From the NCBI GenBank assembly GCA_907165065.1, contig OU015523.1, positions 24,269,834-24,333,833 of the forward strand: DNA of 64,000 bases. Direction: 5' to 3'. Made by a program: the position numbers and the translations under genes. Shown in pieces: positions 1-12,300 of this stretch. The first letter of the stretch is position 1; each line of letters starts with the position of its first letter. This stretch comes from Caprimulgus europaeus. Its lineage: Eukaryota > Chordata > Aves > Caprimulgiformes > Caprimulgidae. The notes under the pieces were generated by a model that saw only the letters and a program-made list of their open reading frames with translations, did no database searches and was not told the DNA's origin.

Positions 1-949
1 CAAAGGACTGAGGCCCAAGTTGAATGGGGCTATCAATGTGATTTCAGATGGAGAAAAGATCCAGCACCAGTTTTCAAGCCTAGCTCCTTTTGCCTTTGAG
101 CAGGCAGGGTTCGTTTGCAGTTTCAGAGCCCTACTGGGTTCTCTCGGCAGTTTGGTTCCCGGTGAATACAAATGCTCCTAGCAAGCCAGGCAAAGGACTG
201 AGGCCAAACTTGAATGGGGCTATCAATGTGATTTCAGATGGAGAAAAGATCCAGCACCAGTTTTCAAGCCTAGCTCCTTTTGCCTTTGAGCAGGCAGGGT
301 TCGTTTGCAGTTTCAGAGCCCTACTGGGCTCTCCAGGCATTTTGGTTCCCGGTGAATACAAATGCTCCTAGCAAGCCAGGCAAAGGACTGAGGCCCAAGT
401 TGAATGGGGCTATCAATGTGATTTCAGATGGAGAAAAGATCCAGCACCAGTTTTCAAGCCTAGCTCCTTTTGCCTTTGAGCAGGCAGGGTTCGTTTGCAG
501 TTTCAGAGCCCTACTGGGCTCTCTAGGCAGTTTGGTTCCCGGTGAATACAAATGCTCCTAGCAAGCCAGGCAAAGGACCTAGGCCAGACTTGAATGGGGC
601 TATCAATGTGATTTCAGATGGAGAAAAGATCCAGCACCAGTTTTCAAGCCTAGCTCCTTTTGCCTTTGAGCAGGCAGGGTTCGTTTGCAGTTTCAGAGCC
701 CTACTGGGCTCTCTAGGCAGTTTGGTTCCCGGTGAATACAAATGCTCCTAGCAAGCCAGGCAAAGGACTGAGGCCAAACTTGAATGGGGCTATCAATGTG
801 ATTGCAGATGGAGAAAAGATCCAGCACCAGTTTTCAAGCCTAGCTCCTTTTGCCTTTGAGCAGGCAGGGTTCGTTTGCAGTTTCAGAGCCCTACTGGGCT
901 CTCCAGGCATTTTGGTTCCCGGTGAATACAAATGCTCCTAGCAAGCCAG

Positions 950-1720
950 GCAAAGGACTGAGGCCAAGTTGAAGGGGGCTATCAATGTGACTGCAGATGG
1001 AGAAAAGATCCAGCACCAGGTTTCAAGCCTAGCTTCTTTTGCCTTTGAGCAGGCAGTGTTCGTTTGCAGTTTCAGAGCCCTACTGGGCACTCTAGGCATA
1101 TTGCTTCCCAGTGAATACAAATGCTCCTGGTGAGCAAGGCAAAGGACCTAGGCCAAACTTGAATGGGGCTATCAATGTGATTGCAGATGGAGAAAAGATC
1201 CAGCACCAGCTTTCAAGCCTAGCTCCTTTTGCCTTTGAGCAGGCAGGGTTCGTTTGCAGTTTCAGAGCTCTACTGGGCTCACCACGCATTTTGGTTCCCG
1301 GTGAATACAAATGCTCCTGGCGAGCCAGGCAAAGGACTGAGGCCCAAGTCAAATGCTACTATAAAAGTGATTTCAGATAAAGAAAAGATCCAGCACCACT
1401 TTTCAAGCCTAGCTCCTTTTGCCTTTGAGCAGGCTGCGTTCGTTTCCAATTTCAGAGCCCTACTGGGCTCTCTCGGCAGTTTGGTAAGCAGTAAATACAA
1501 ATGCTCATGGTTAGCCAGGCAAAGGATTCAGGCCCAGGTTGAATGGGGCTATCAATGTGATTGCAGATGGAGAAAAGATCCAGCAGCAGCTTTCAAGCCT
1601 AACTCCTTTTGCCTTCAGCAGGCAGGGTTCGTTTGCAATTTTGGAGCCCTACTGGGCTCTCTAGGCATTTTCTTTCCCGGTGAATACAAATGCTCCGGGC
1701 GAGCAAGGTAAAGGACCTAG
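950..1720 (+). repeat. Patch of diverged satellite monomers
   Basis: About four consecutive monomers carry many more substitutions and small indels than those on either side. Examples are TCCTGG in place of TCCTAG, GGTAAGCAGTAAATAC in place of GGTTCCCGGTGAATAC, CAGCAGCAG in place of CAGCACCAG, and a 3-bp loss in the GCCTTTGAGCAG stretch. Loss of the recurring TAG lets one frame stay open for 160 codons (1229-1711), which is a chance effect. The patch lies between highly homogenised blocks and looks like an older segment that escaped the last amplification. Confidence 0.8.
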
Positions 1721-4700
1721 GCCAAACTTGAATTGGGCTATCAATGTGATTGCAGATGGAGAAAAGATCCAGCACCAGGTTTCAAGCCTAGCTCCTTTTG
1801 CCTTTGAGCAGGCAGGGTTCGTTTGCAGTTTCAGAGCCCTACTGGGTTCTCTCGGCATTTTGGTTCCCGGTGAATACAAATGCTCCTAGCAAGCCAGGCA
1901 AAGGACCTAGGCCAAACTTGAATGGGGCTATCAATGTGATTGCAGATGGAGAAAAGATCCAGCACCAGCTTTCAAGCCTAGCTCCTTTTTCCTTTGAGCA
2001 GGCAGGGTTCGTTTGCAGTTTCAGAGCCCTACTGGGCTCTCCAGGCATTTTGGTTCCCGGTGAATACAAATGCTCCTAGCAAGCCAGGCAAAGGACTGAG
2101 GCCCAACTTGAATGGGGCTATCAATGTGATTTCAGATGAAGAAAAGATCCAGCACCAGTTTTCAAGCCTAGCTCCTTTTGCCTTTGAGCAGGCAGGGTTC
2201 GTTTGCAGTTTCAGAGCCCTACTGGGCTCTCTCAGGCATTTTGGTTCCCGGTGAATACAAATGCTCCTAGCAAGCCAGGCAAAGGACTGAGGCCAAACTT
2301 GAATGGGGCTATCAATGTGATTGCAGATAGAGAAAAGATCCAGCACCAGTTTTCAAGCCTAGCTCCTTTTGCCTTTGAGCAGGCAGGGTTCGTTTGCAGT
2401 TTCAGAGCCCTACTGGGCTCTCTAGGCAGTTTGGTTCCCGGTGAATACAAATGCTCCTAGCAAGCCAGGCAAAGGACTGAGGCCAAACTTGAATGGGGCT
2501 ATCAATGTGATTGCAGATGGAGAAAAGATCCAGCACCAGTTTTCAAGCCTAGCTCCTTTTGCCTTTGAGCAGGCAGGGTTCGTTTGCAGTTTCAGAGCCC
2601 TACTGGGCTCTCTCGGCATTTTGGTTCCCGGTGAATACAAATGCTCCTAGCAAGCCAGGCAAAGGACTGAGGCCCAAGTTGAATGGGGCTATCAATGTGA
2701 TTTCAGATGGAGAAAAGATCCAGCACCAGTTTTCAAGCCTAGCTCCTTTTGCCTTTGAGCAGGCAGGGTTCGTTTGCAGTTTCTGACCCCTACTGGGCTC
2801 TCTCGGCATTTTGGTTCCCGGTGAATACAAATGCTCCTAGCAAGCCAGGCAAAGGACTGAGGCCAAACTTGAATGGGACTATCAATGTGATTGCAGATGG
2901 AGAAAAGATCCAGCACCAGTTTTCAAGCCTAGCTCCTTTTGCCTTTGAGCAGGCAGGGTTCGTTTGCAGTTTCAGAGCCCTACTGGGCTCTCTCAGGCAT
3001 TTTGGTTCCCGGTGAATACAAATGCTCCTAGCAAGCCAGGCAAAGGACCTAGGCCAGACTTGAATGGGGCTATCAATGTGATTGCAGATGGAGAAAAGAT
3101 CCAGCACCAGTTTTCAAGCCTAGCTCCTTTTGCCTTTGAGCAGGCAGGGTTCGTTTGCAGTTTCAGAGCCCTACTGGGATCTCAAGGCATTTTGGTTCCC
3201 GGTGAATACAAATGCTCCTAGCAAGCCAGGCAAAGGACTGAGGCCCAAGTTGAATGGGGCTATCAATGTGATTTCAGATGGAGAAAAGATCCAGCACCAG
3301 TTTTCAAGCCTAGCTCCTTTTGCCTTTGAGCAGGCAGGGTTCGTTTGCAGTTTCAGAGCCCTACTGGGCTCTCTAGGCAGTTTGGTTCCCGGTGAATACA
3401 AATGCTCCTAGCAAGCCAGGCAAAGGACTGAGGCCAAACTTGAATGGGGCTATCAATGTGATTTCAGATGGAGAAAAGATCCAGCACCAGTTTTCAAGCC
3501 TAGCTCCTTTTGCCTTTGAGCAGGCAGGGTTCGTTTGCAGTTTCAGAGCCCTACTGGGCTCTCTAGGCAGTTTGGTTCCCGGTGAATACAAATGCTCCTA
3601 GCAAGCCAGGCAAAGGACTGAGGCCAAACTTGAATGGGGCTATCAATGTGATTTCAGATGGAGAAAAGATCCAGCACCAGTTTTCAAGCCTAGCTCCTTT
3701 TGCCTTTGAGCAGGCAGGGTTCGTTTGCAGTTTCAGAGCCCTACTGGGCTCTCCAGGCATTTTGGTTCCCGGTGAATACAAATGCTCCTAGCAAGCCAGG
3801 CAAAGGACTGAGGCCCAAGTCGAATGCTACTATAAATGTGATTTCAGATGGAGAAAAGATCCAGCACCAGTTTTCAAGCCTAGCTCCTTTTGCCTTTGAG
3901 CAGGCAGGGTTCGTTTGCAGTTTCAGAGCCCTACTGGGCTCTCTCGGCAGTTTGGTTCCCGGTAAATACAAATGCTCCTAGCAAGCCAGGCAAAGGACTG
4001 AGGCCCAAGTTGAATGGGGCTATCAATGTGATTTCAGATGGAGAAAAGATCCAGCACCAGTTTTCAAGCCTAGCTCCTTTTGCCTTTGAGCAGGCAGGGT
4101 TCGTTTGCAGTTTCAGAGCCCTACTGGGCTCTCTCAGCATTTTGGTTCCCGGTGAATACAAATGATCCTAGCAAGCCAGGCAAAGGACTGAGGCCAAACT
4201 TGAATGGGGCTATCAATGTGATTTCAGATGGAGAAAAGATCCAGCACCAGTTTTCAAGCCTAGCTCCTTTTGCCTTTGAGCAGGCAGGGTTCGTTTGCAG
4301 TTTCAGAGCCCTACTGGGCTCTCTCGGCAGTTTGGTTCCCGGTGAATACAAATGCTCCTAGCAAGCCAGGCAAAGGACTGAGGCCAAACTTGAATGGGGC
4401 TATCAATGTGATTTCAGATGGAGAAAAGATCCAGCACCAGTTTTCAAGCCTAGCTCCTTTTGCCTTTGAGCAGGCAGGGTTCGTTTGCAGTTTCAGAGCC
4501 CTACTGGGCTCTCTCGGCAGTTTGGTTCCCGGTGAATACAAATGCTCCTAGCAAGCCAGGCAAAGGACTGAGGCCAAACTTGAATGGGCTATCAATGTGA
4601 TTTCAGATGGAGAAAAGATCCAGCACCAGTTTTCAAGCCTAGCTCCTTTTGCCTTTGAGCAGGCAGGGTTCGTTTGCAGTTTCAGAGCCCTACTGGGTTC

Positions 4701-7700
4701 TCTCGGCATTTTGGTTCCCGGTGAATACAAATGCTCCTAGCAAGCCAGGCAAAGGACTGAGGCCAAACTTGAATGGGGCTATCAATGTGATTGCAGATGG
4801 AGAAAAGATCCAGCACCAGTTTTCAAGCCTAGCTCCTTTTGCCTTTGAGCAGGCAGGGTTCGTTTGCAGTTTCAGAGCCCTACTGGGCTCTCCAGGCATT
4901 TTGGTTCCCGGTGAATACAAATGCTCCTAGCAAGCCAGGCAAAGGACTGAGGCCCAAGTTGAATGGGGCTATCAATGTGATTTCAGATGGAGAAAAGATC
5001 CAGCACCAGTTTTCAAGCCTAGCTCCTTTTGCCTTTGAGCAGGCAGGGTTCGTTTGCAGTTTCAGAGCCCTACTGGGCTCTCTCGGCAGTTTGGTTCCCG
5101 GTGAATACAAATGCTCCTAGCAAGCCAGGCAAAGGACCTAGGCCAGACTTGAATGGGGCTATCAATGTGATTTCAGATGGAGAAAAGATCCAGCACCAGT
5201 TTTCAAGCCTAGCTCCTTTTGCCTTTGAGCAGGCAGGGTTCGTTTGCAGTTTCAGAGCCCTACTGGGCTCTCTAGGCAGTTTGGTTCCCGGTGAATACAA
5301 ATGCTCCTAGCAAGCCAGGCAAAGGACTGAGGCCAAACTTGAATGGGGCTATCAATGTGATTTCAGATGGAGAAAAGATCCAGCACCAGTTTTCAAGCCT
5401 AGCTCCTTTTGCCTTTGAGCAGGCAGGGTTCGTTTGCAGTTTCAGAGCCCTACTGGGCTCTCTCGGCAGTTTGGTTCCCGGTGAATACAAATGCTCCTAG
5501 CAAGCCAGGCAAAGGACTGAGGCCCAAGTTGAATGGGGCTATCAATGTGATTTCAGATGGAGAAAAGATCCAGCACCAGTTTTCAAGCCTAGCTCCTTTT
5601 GCCTTTGAGCAGGCAGGGTTCGTTTGCAGTTTCAGAGCCCTACTGGGCTCTCCAGGCATTTTGGTTCCCGGTGAATACAAATGCTCCTAGCAAGCCAGGC
5701 AAAGGACTGAGGCCAAACTTGAATGGGGCTATCAATGTGATTTCAGATGGAGAAAAGATCCAGCACCAGTTTTCAAGCCTAGCTCCTTTTGCCTTTGAGC
5801 AGGCAGGGTTCGTTTGCAGTTTCAGAGCCCTACTGGGCTCTCCCAGGCATTTTGGTTCCCGGTGAATACAAATGCTCCTAGCAAGCCAGGCAAAGGACTG
5901 AGGCCAAACTTGAATGGGGCTATCAATGTGATTTCAGATGGAGAAAAGATCCAGCACCAGTTTTCAAGCCTAGCTCCTTTTGCCTTTGAGCAGGCAGGGT
6001 TCGTTTGCAGTTTCAGAGCCCTACTGGGCTCTCCAGGCATTTTGGTTCCCGGTGAATACAAATGCTCCTAGCAAGCCAGGCAAAGGACTGAGGCCCAAGT
6101 CGAATGCTACTATAAATGTGATTTCAGATGGAGAAAAGATCCAGCACCAGTTTTCAAGCCTAGCTCCTTTTGCCTTTGAGCAGGCAGGGTTCGTTTGCAG
6201 TTTCAGAGCCCTACTGGGCTCTCTCGGCAGTTTGGTAAGCGGTGAATACAAATGCTCCTAGCAAGCCAGGCAAAGGACTGAGGCCAAACTTGAATGGGGC
6301 TATCAATGTGATTTCAGATGGAGAAAAGATCCAGCACCAGTTTTCAAGCCTAGCTCCTTTTGCCTTTGAGCAGGCAGGGTTCGTTTGCAGTTTCAGAGCC
6401 CTACTGGGCTCTCTCAGCAGTTTGGTTCCCGGTGAATACAAATGATCCTAGCAAGCCAGGCAAAGGACTGAGGCCAAACTTGAATGGGGCTATCAATGTG
6501 ATTGCAGATGGAGAAAAGATCCAGCACCAGTTTTCAAGCCTAGCTCCTTTTGCCTTTGAGCAGGCAGGGTTCGTTTGCAGTTTCAGAGCCCTACTGGGCT
6601 CTCTCGGCATTTTGGTTCCCGGTGAATACAAATGCTCCTAGCAAGCCAGGCAAAGGACTGAGGCCAAACTTGAATGGGGCTATCAATGTGATTGCAGATG
6701 GAGAAAAGATCCAGCACCAGTTTTCAAGCCTAGCTCCTTTTGCCTTTGAGCAGGCAGCGTTCGTTTGCAGTTTCAGAGCCCTACTGGGCTCTCTCGGCAT
6801 TTTGGTTCCCGGTGAATACAAATGCTCCTAGCAAGCCAGGCAAAGGACTGAGGCCAAACTTGAAGGGGCTATCAATGTGATTTCAGATGGAGAAAAGATC
6901 CAGCACCAGTTTTCAAGCCTAGCTCCTTTTGCCTTTGAGCAGGCAGGGTTCGTTTGCAGTTTCAGAGCCCTACTGGGCTCTCTCGGCAGTTTGGTTCCCG
7001 GTGAATACAAATGCTCCTAGCAAGCCAGGCAAAGGACTGAGGCCCAACTTGAATGGGGCTATCAATGTGATTTCAGATGGAGAAAAGATCCAGCACCAGT
7101 TTTCAAGCCTAGCTCCTTTTGCCTTTGAGCAGGCAGGGTTCGTTTGCAGTTTCAGAGCCCTACTGGGCTCTCTCGGCAGTTTGGTTCCCGGTGAATACAA
7201 ATGCTCCTAGCAAGCCAGGCAAAGGACTGAGGCCAAACTTGAATGGGCTATCAATGTGATTTCAGATGGAGAAAAGATCCAGCACCAGTTTTCAAGCCTA
7301 GCTCCTTTTGCCTTTGAGCAGGCAGGGTTCGTTTGCAGTTTCAGAGCCCTACTGGGCTCTCTCGGCAGTTTGGTTCCCGGTGAATACAAATGCTCCTAGC
7401 AAGCCAGGCAAAGGACTGAGGCCCAAGTTGAATGGGGCTATCAATGTGATTTCAGATGGAGAAAAGATCCAGCACCAGTTTTCAAGCCTAGCTCCTTTTG
7501 CCTTTGAGCAGGCAGGGTTCGTTTGCAGTTTCAGAGCCCTACTGGGCTCTCTCGGCATTTTGGTTCCCGGTGAATACAAATGCTCCTAGCAAGCCAGGCA
7601 AAGGACTGAGGCCAAACTTGAATGGGGCTATCAATGTGATTTCAGATGGAGAAAAGATCCAGCACCAGTTTTCAAGCCTAGCTCCTTTTGCCTTTGAGCA

Positions 7701-9120
7701 GGCAGGGTTCGTTTGCAGTTTCAGACTCCTACTGGTCTCTCTCGGCAGTTTGGTTCCCGGTGAATACAAATGCTCCTAGCAAGCCAGGCAAAGGACTGAG
7801 GCCAAACTTGAATGGGGCTATCAATGTGATTTCAGATGGAGAAAAGATCCAGCACCAGTTTTCAAGCCTAGCTCCTTTTGCCTTTGAGCAGGCAGGGTTC
7901 GTTTGCAGTTTCAGAGCCCTACTGGGCTCTCTCGGCATTTTGGTTCCCGGTGAATACAAATGCTCCTAGCAAGCCAGGCAAAGGACTGAGGCCAAACTTG
8001 AATGGGGCTATCAATGTGATTTCAGATGGAGAAAAGATCCAGCACCAGTTTTCAAGCCTAGCTCCTTTTGCCTTTGAGCAGGCAGGGTTCGTTTGCAGTT
8101 TCAGAGCCCTACTGGGCTCTCTCGGCATTTTGGTTCCCGGTGAATACAAATGCTCCTAGCAAGCCAGGCAAAGGACTGAGGCCAAACTTGAATGGGGCTA
8201 TCAATGTGATTTCAGATGGAGAAAAGATCCAGCACCAGTTTTCAAGCCTAGCTCCTTTTGCCTTTGAGCAGGCAGGGTTCGTTTGCAGTTTCAGAGCCCT
8301 ACTGGGCTCTCTCGGCAGTTTGGTTCCCGGTGAATACAAATGCTCCTAGCAAGCCAGGCAAAGGACTGAGGCCAAAGTTGAATGGGGCTATCAATGTGAT
8401 TTCAGATGGAGAAAAGATCCAGCACCAGTTTTCAAGCCTAGCTCCTTTTGCCTTTGAGCAGGCAGGGTTCGTTTGCAGTTTCAGAGCCCTACTGGGCTCT
8501 CGAGGCATTTTGGTTCCCGGTGAATACAAATGCTCCTAGCAAGCCAGGCAAAGGACTGAGGCCAAACTTGAATGGGGCTATCAATGTGATTTCAGATGGA
8601 GAAAAGATCCAGCACCAGTTTTCAAGCCTAGCTCCTTTTGCCTTTGAGCAGGCAGGGTTCGTTTGCAGTTTCAGAGCCCTACTGGGCTCTCCAGGCAGTT
8701 TGGTTCCCGGTGAATACAAATGCTCCTAGCAAGCCAGGCAAAGGACTGAGGCCAAACTTGAATGGGGCTATCAATGTGATTTCAGATGGAGAAAAGATCC
8801 AGCACCAGTTTTCAAGCCTAGCTCCTTTTGCCTTTGAGCAGGCAGGGTTCGTTTGCAGTTTCAGAGCCCTACTGGGCTCTCTCGGCAGTTTGGTTCCCGG
8901 TGAATACAAATGCTCCTAGCAAGCCAGGCAAAGGACTGAGGCCAAACTTGAATGGGGCTATCAATGTGATTTCAGATGGAGAAAAGATCCAGCACCAGTT
9001 TTCAAGCCTAGCTTCTTTTGCCTTTGAGCAGGCAGGGTTCGTTTGCAGTTTCAGAGCCCTACTGGGCTCTCTAGGCATTTTGGTTCCCGGTGAATACAAA
9101 TGCTCCTAGCAAGCCAGGCA

Positions 9121-9268
9121 AAGGACTGAGGCCCAAGTCGAATGCTACTATAATGTGATTTCAGATGGAGAAAAGATCCAGCACCAGTTTTCAAGCCTAG
9201 CTCCTTTTGCCTTTGAGCAGGCTGCGTTCGTTTCAAATTTCATAGCCCTATTGTGCTCTTTCGGCATT
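9121..9268 (+). repeat. Variant (B-type) monomer cut by the gap
   Basis: The last monomer before the gap carries the alternative segment AAGTCGAATGCTACTATAA and then a strongly variant 3' half (TTTCAAATTTCATAGCCC, ATTGTGCTCTTTCGGCATT). The same variant 3' half recurs once in the reverse arm near 19230-19280. It is therefore a second monomer class and not random decay. Confidence 0.7.
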
Positions 9269-9368
9269 NNNNNNNNNNNNNNNNNNNNNNNNNNNNNNNN
9301 NNNNNNNNNNNNNNNNNNNNNNNNNNNNNNNNNNNNNNNNNNNNNNNNNNNNNNNNNNNNNNNNNNNN
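9269..9368. other. Assembly gap (100 N)
   Basis: Exactly 100 ambiguous bases lie between the two arms of the satellite. A round 100-N run is the usual placeholder for a gap of unknown size, so the true distance, and whether the flanking contigs are correctly oriented, cannot be read here. Confidence 0.99.
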
Positions 9369-12300
9369 GAGAGCCCAGTAGGGCTCTGAAACTGCAAACG
9401 AACCCTGCCTGCTCAAAGGCAAAAGGAGCTAGGCTTGAAAACTGGTGCTGGATCTTTTCTCCATCTGCAATCACATTGATAGCCCCATTCAAGTTTGGCC
9501 CAGGTCCTTTGCCTGGCTTGCTAGGAGCATTTGTATTCACCGGGAACCAAACTGCCGAGAGAGCCCAGTAGGGCTCTGAAACTGCAAACGAACCCTGCCT
9601 GCTCAAAGGCAAAAGGAGCTAGGCTTGAAAACTGGTGCTGGATCTTTTCTCCATCTGAAATCACATTGATAGCCCCATTCAAGTTTGGCCTCAGTCCTTT
9701 GCCTGGCTTGCTAGGAGCATTTGTATTCACCGGGAACCAAACTGCCGAGAGAACCCAGTAGCGCTCTGAAACTGCAAACGAACCCTGCCTGCTCAAAGGC
9801 AAAAGGAGCTAGGCTTGAAAACTGGTGCTGGATCTTTTCTTTATCTGAAATCACATTTATAGTAGCATTCGACTTGGGCCTCAGTCCTTTGCCTGGCTTG
9901 CTAGGAGCATTTGTATTCACCGGGAACCAAAATGCCTGGAGAGCCCAGTAGGGCTCTGAAACTGCAAACGAACCCTGCCTGCTCAAAGGCAAAAGGAGCT
10001 AGGCTTGAAAACTGGTGCTGGATCTTTTCTCCATCTGAAATCACATTGATAGCCCCATTCAAGTTTGGCCTCAGTCCTTTGCCTGGCTTGCTAGGAGCAT
10101 TTGTATTCACCGGGAACCAAACTGCCGAGAGAGCCCAGTAGGGCTCTGAAACTGCAAACGAACCCTGCCTGCTCAAAGGCAAAAGGAGCTAGGCTTGAAA
10201 ACTGGTGCTGGATCTTTTCTCCATCTGAAATCACATTGATAGCCCCATTCAAGTTTGGCCTCAGTCCTTTGCCTGGCTTGCTAGGAGCATTTGTATTCAC
10301 CGGGAACCAAACTGCCGAGAGAGCCCAGTAGGGCTCTGAAACTGCAAACGAACCCTGCCTGCTCAAAGGCAAAAGGAGCTAGGCTTGAAAACTGGTGCTG
10401 GATCTTTTCTCCATCTGAAATCACATTGATAGCCCCATTCAAGTTTGGCCTCAGTCCTTTGCCTGGCTTGCTAGGAGCATTTGTATTCACCGGGAACCAA
10501 ACTGCCGAGAGAGCCCAGTAGGGCTCTGAAACTGCAAACGAACCCTGCCTGCTCAAAGGCAAAAGGAGCTAGGCTTGAAAACTGGTGCTGGATCTTTTCT
10601 CCATCTGAAATCACATTTATAGTAGCATTCGACTTGGGCCTCAGTCCTTTGCCTGGCTTGCTAGGAGCATTTGTATTCACCGGGAACCAAAATGCCTGGA
10701 GAGCCCAGTAGGGCTCTGAAACTGCAAACGAACCCTGCCTGCTCAAAGGCAAAAGGAGCTAGGCTTGAAAACTGGTGCTGGATCTTTTCTCCATCTGAAA
10801 TCACATTGATAGCCCCATTCAAGTTTGGCCTCAGTCCTTTGCCTGGCTTGCTAGGAGCATTTGTATTCACCGGGAACCAAACTGCCGAGAGAACCCAGTA
10901 GGGCTCTGAAACTGCAAACGAACCCTGCCTGCTCAAAGGCAAAAGGAGCTAGGCTTGAAAACTGGTGCTGGATCTTTTCTCCATCTGAAATCACATTGAT
11001 AGCCCCATTCAAGTTTGGCCTCAGTCCTTTGCCTGGCTTGCTAGGAGCATTTGTATTCACCGGGAACCAAACTGCCGAGAGAGCCCAGTAGGGGTCAGAA
11101 ACTGCAAACGAACCCTGCCTGCTCAAAGGCAAAAGGAGCTAGGCTTGAAAACTGGTGCTGGATCTTTTCTCCATCTGAAATCACATTTATAGTAGCATTC
11201 GACTTGGGCCTCAGTCCTTTGCCTGGCTTGCTAGGAGCATTTGTATTCACCGGGAACCAAAATGCCTGGAGAGCCCAGTAGGGCTCTGAAACTGCAAACG
11301 AACCCTGCCTGCTCAAAGGCAAAAGGAGCTAGGCTTGAAAACTGGTGCTGGATCTTTTCTCCATCTGAAATCACATTGATAGCCCCATTCAAGTTTGGCC
11401 TCAGTCCTTTGCCTGGCTTGCTAGGAGCATTTGTATTCACCGGGAACCAAACTGCCGAGAGAGCCCAGTAGCGCTCTGAAACTGCAAACGAACCCTGCCT
11501 GCTCAAAGGCAAAAGGAGCTAGGCTTGAAAACTGGTGCTGGATCTTTTCTCCATCTGAAATCACATTTATAGTAGCATTCGACTTGGGCCTCAGTCCTTT
11601 GCCTGGCTTGCTAGGAGCATTTGTATTCACCGGGAACCAAAATGCCTGAGAGAGCCCAGTAGGGCTCTGAAACTGCAAACGAACCCTGCCTGCTCAAAGG
11701 CAAAAGGAGCTAGGCTTGAAAACTGGTGCTGGATCTTTTCTCCATCTGAAATCACATTGATAGCCCCATTCAAGTTTGGCCTCAGTCCTTTGCCTGGCTT
11801 GCTAGGAGCATTTGTATTCACCGGGAACCAAAATGCCGAGAGAGCCCAGTAGGGCTCTGAAACTGCAAACGAACCCTGCCTGCTCAAAGGCAAAAGGAGC
11901 TAGGCTTGAAAACTGGTGCTGGATCTTTTCTCCATCTGCAATCACATTGATAGCCCCATTCAAGTTTGGCCTCAGTCCTTTGCCTGGCTTGCTAGGAGCA
12001 TTTGTATTCACCGGGAACCAAACTGCCGAGAGAGCCCAGTAGGGCTCTGAAACTGCAAACGAACCCTGCCTGCTCAAAGGCAAAAGGAGCTAGGCTTGAA
12101 AACTGGTGCTGGATCTTTTCTCCATCTGAAATCACATTCATAGTAGCATTCAACTTGGGCCTCAGTCCTTTGCCTGGCTTGCTAGGAGCATTTGTATTCA
12201 CCGGGAACCAAACTGCCGAGAGAGCCCAGTAGGGCTCTGAAACTGCAAACGAACCCTGCCTGCTCAAAGGCAAAAGGAGCTAGGCTTGAAAACTGGTGCT

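Larger units (their letters stand above)
1..9268 (+). repeat. 190-bp tandem satellite array, forward arm
   Basis: About 49 head-to-tail monomers repeat at a 190-bp spacing, with occasional 189- or 191-bp copies. Each monomer reads from CAAAGGACTGAGGCC, through a strongly conserved centre (AAAAGATCCAGCACCAG, then GCAGGGTTCGTTTGCAG), to GGTGAATACAAATGCTCC. Most neighbours differ at only a few bases, which indicates recent homogenisation. The array is already in progress at base 1. The monomer is close to nucleosome-plus-linker length, as in many centromeric or pericentromeric satellites, but a centromeric role is inference. The short open frames in every monomer, on both strands, are by-products: 190 is not a multiple of three, so the frame shifts from copy to copy and each ORF ends at a recurring stop. 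Confidence 0.97.

Noticed and set aside
100-130. CENP-B box in each monomer
   Set aside because: GGTTCGTTTGCAG has the TTCG core but not the CGGG half required by the consensus, so I do not call it a CENP-B box.
9148-9612. Open frames spanning the N gap
   Set aside because: They are translated through unknown bases; the sequence on the two sides is not known to be contiguous.
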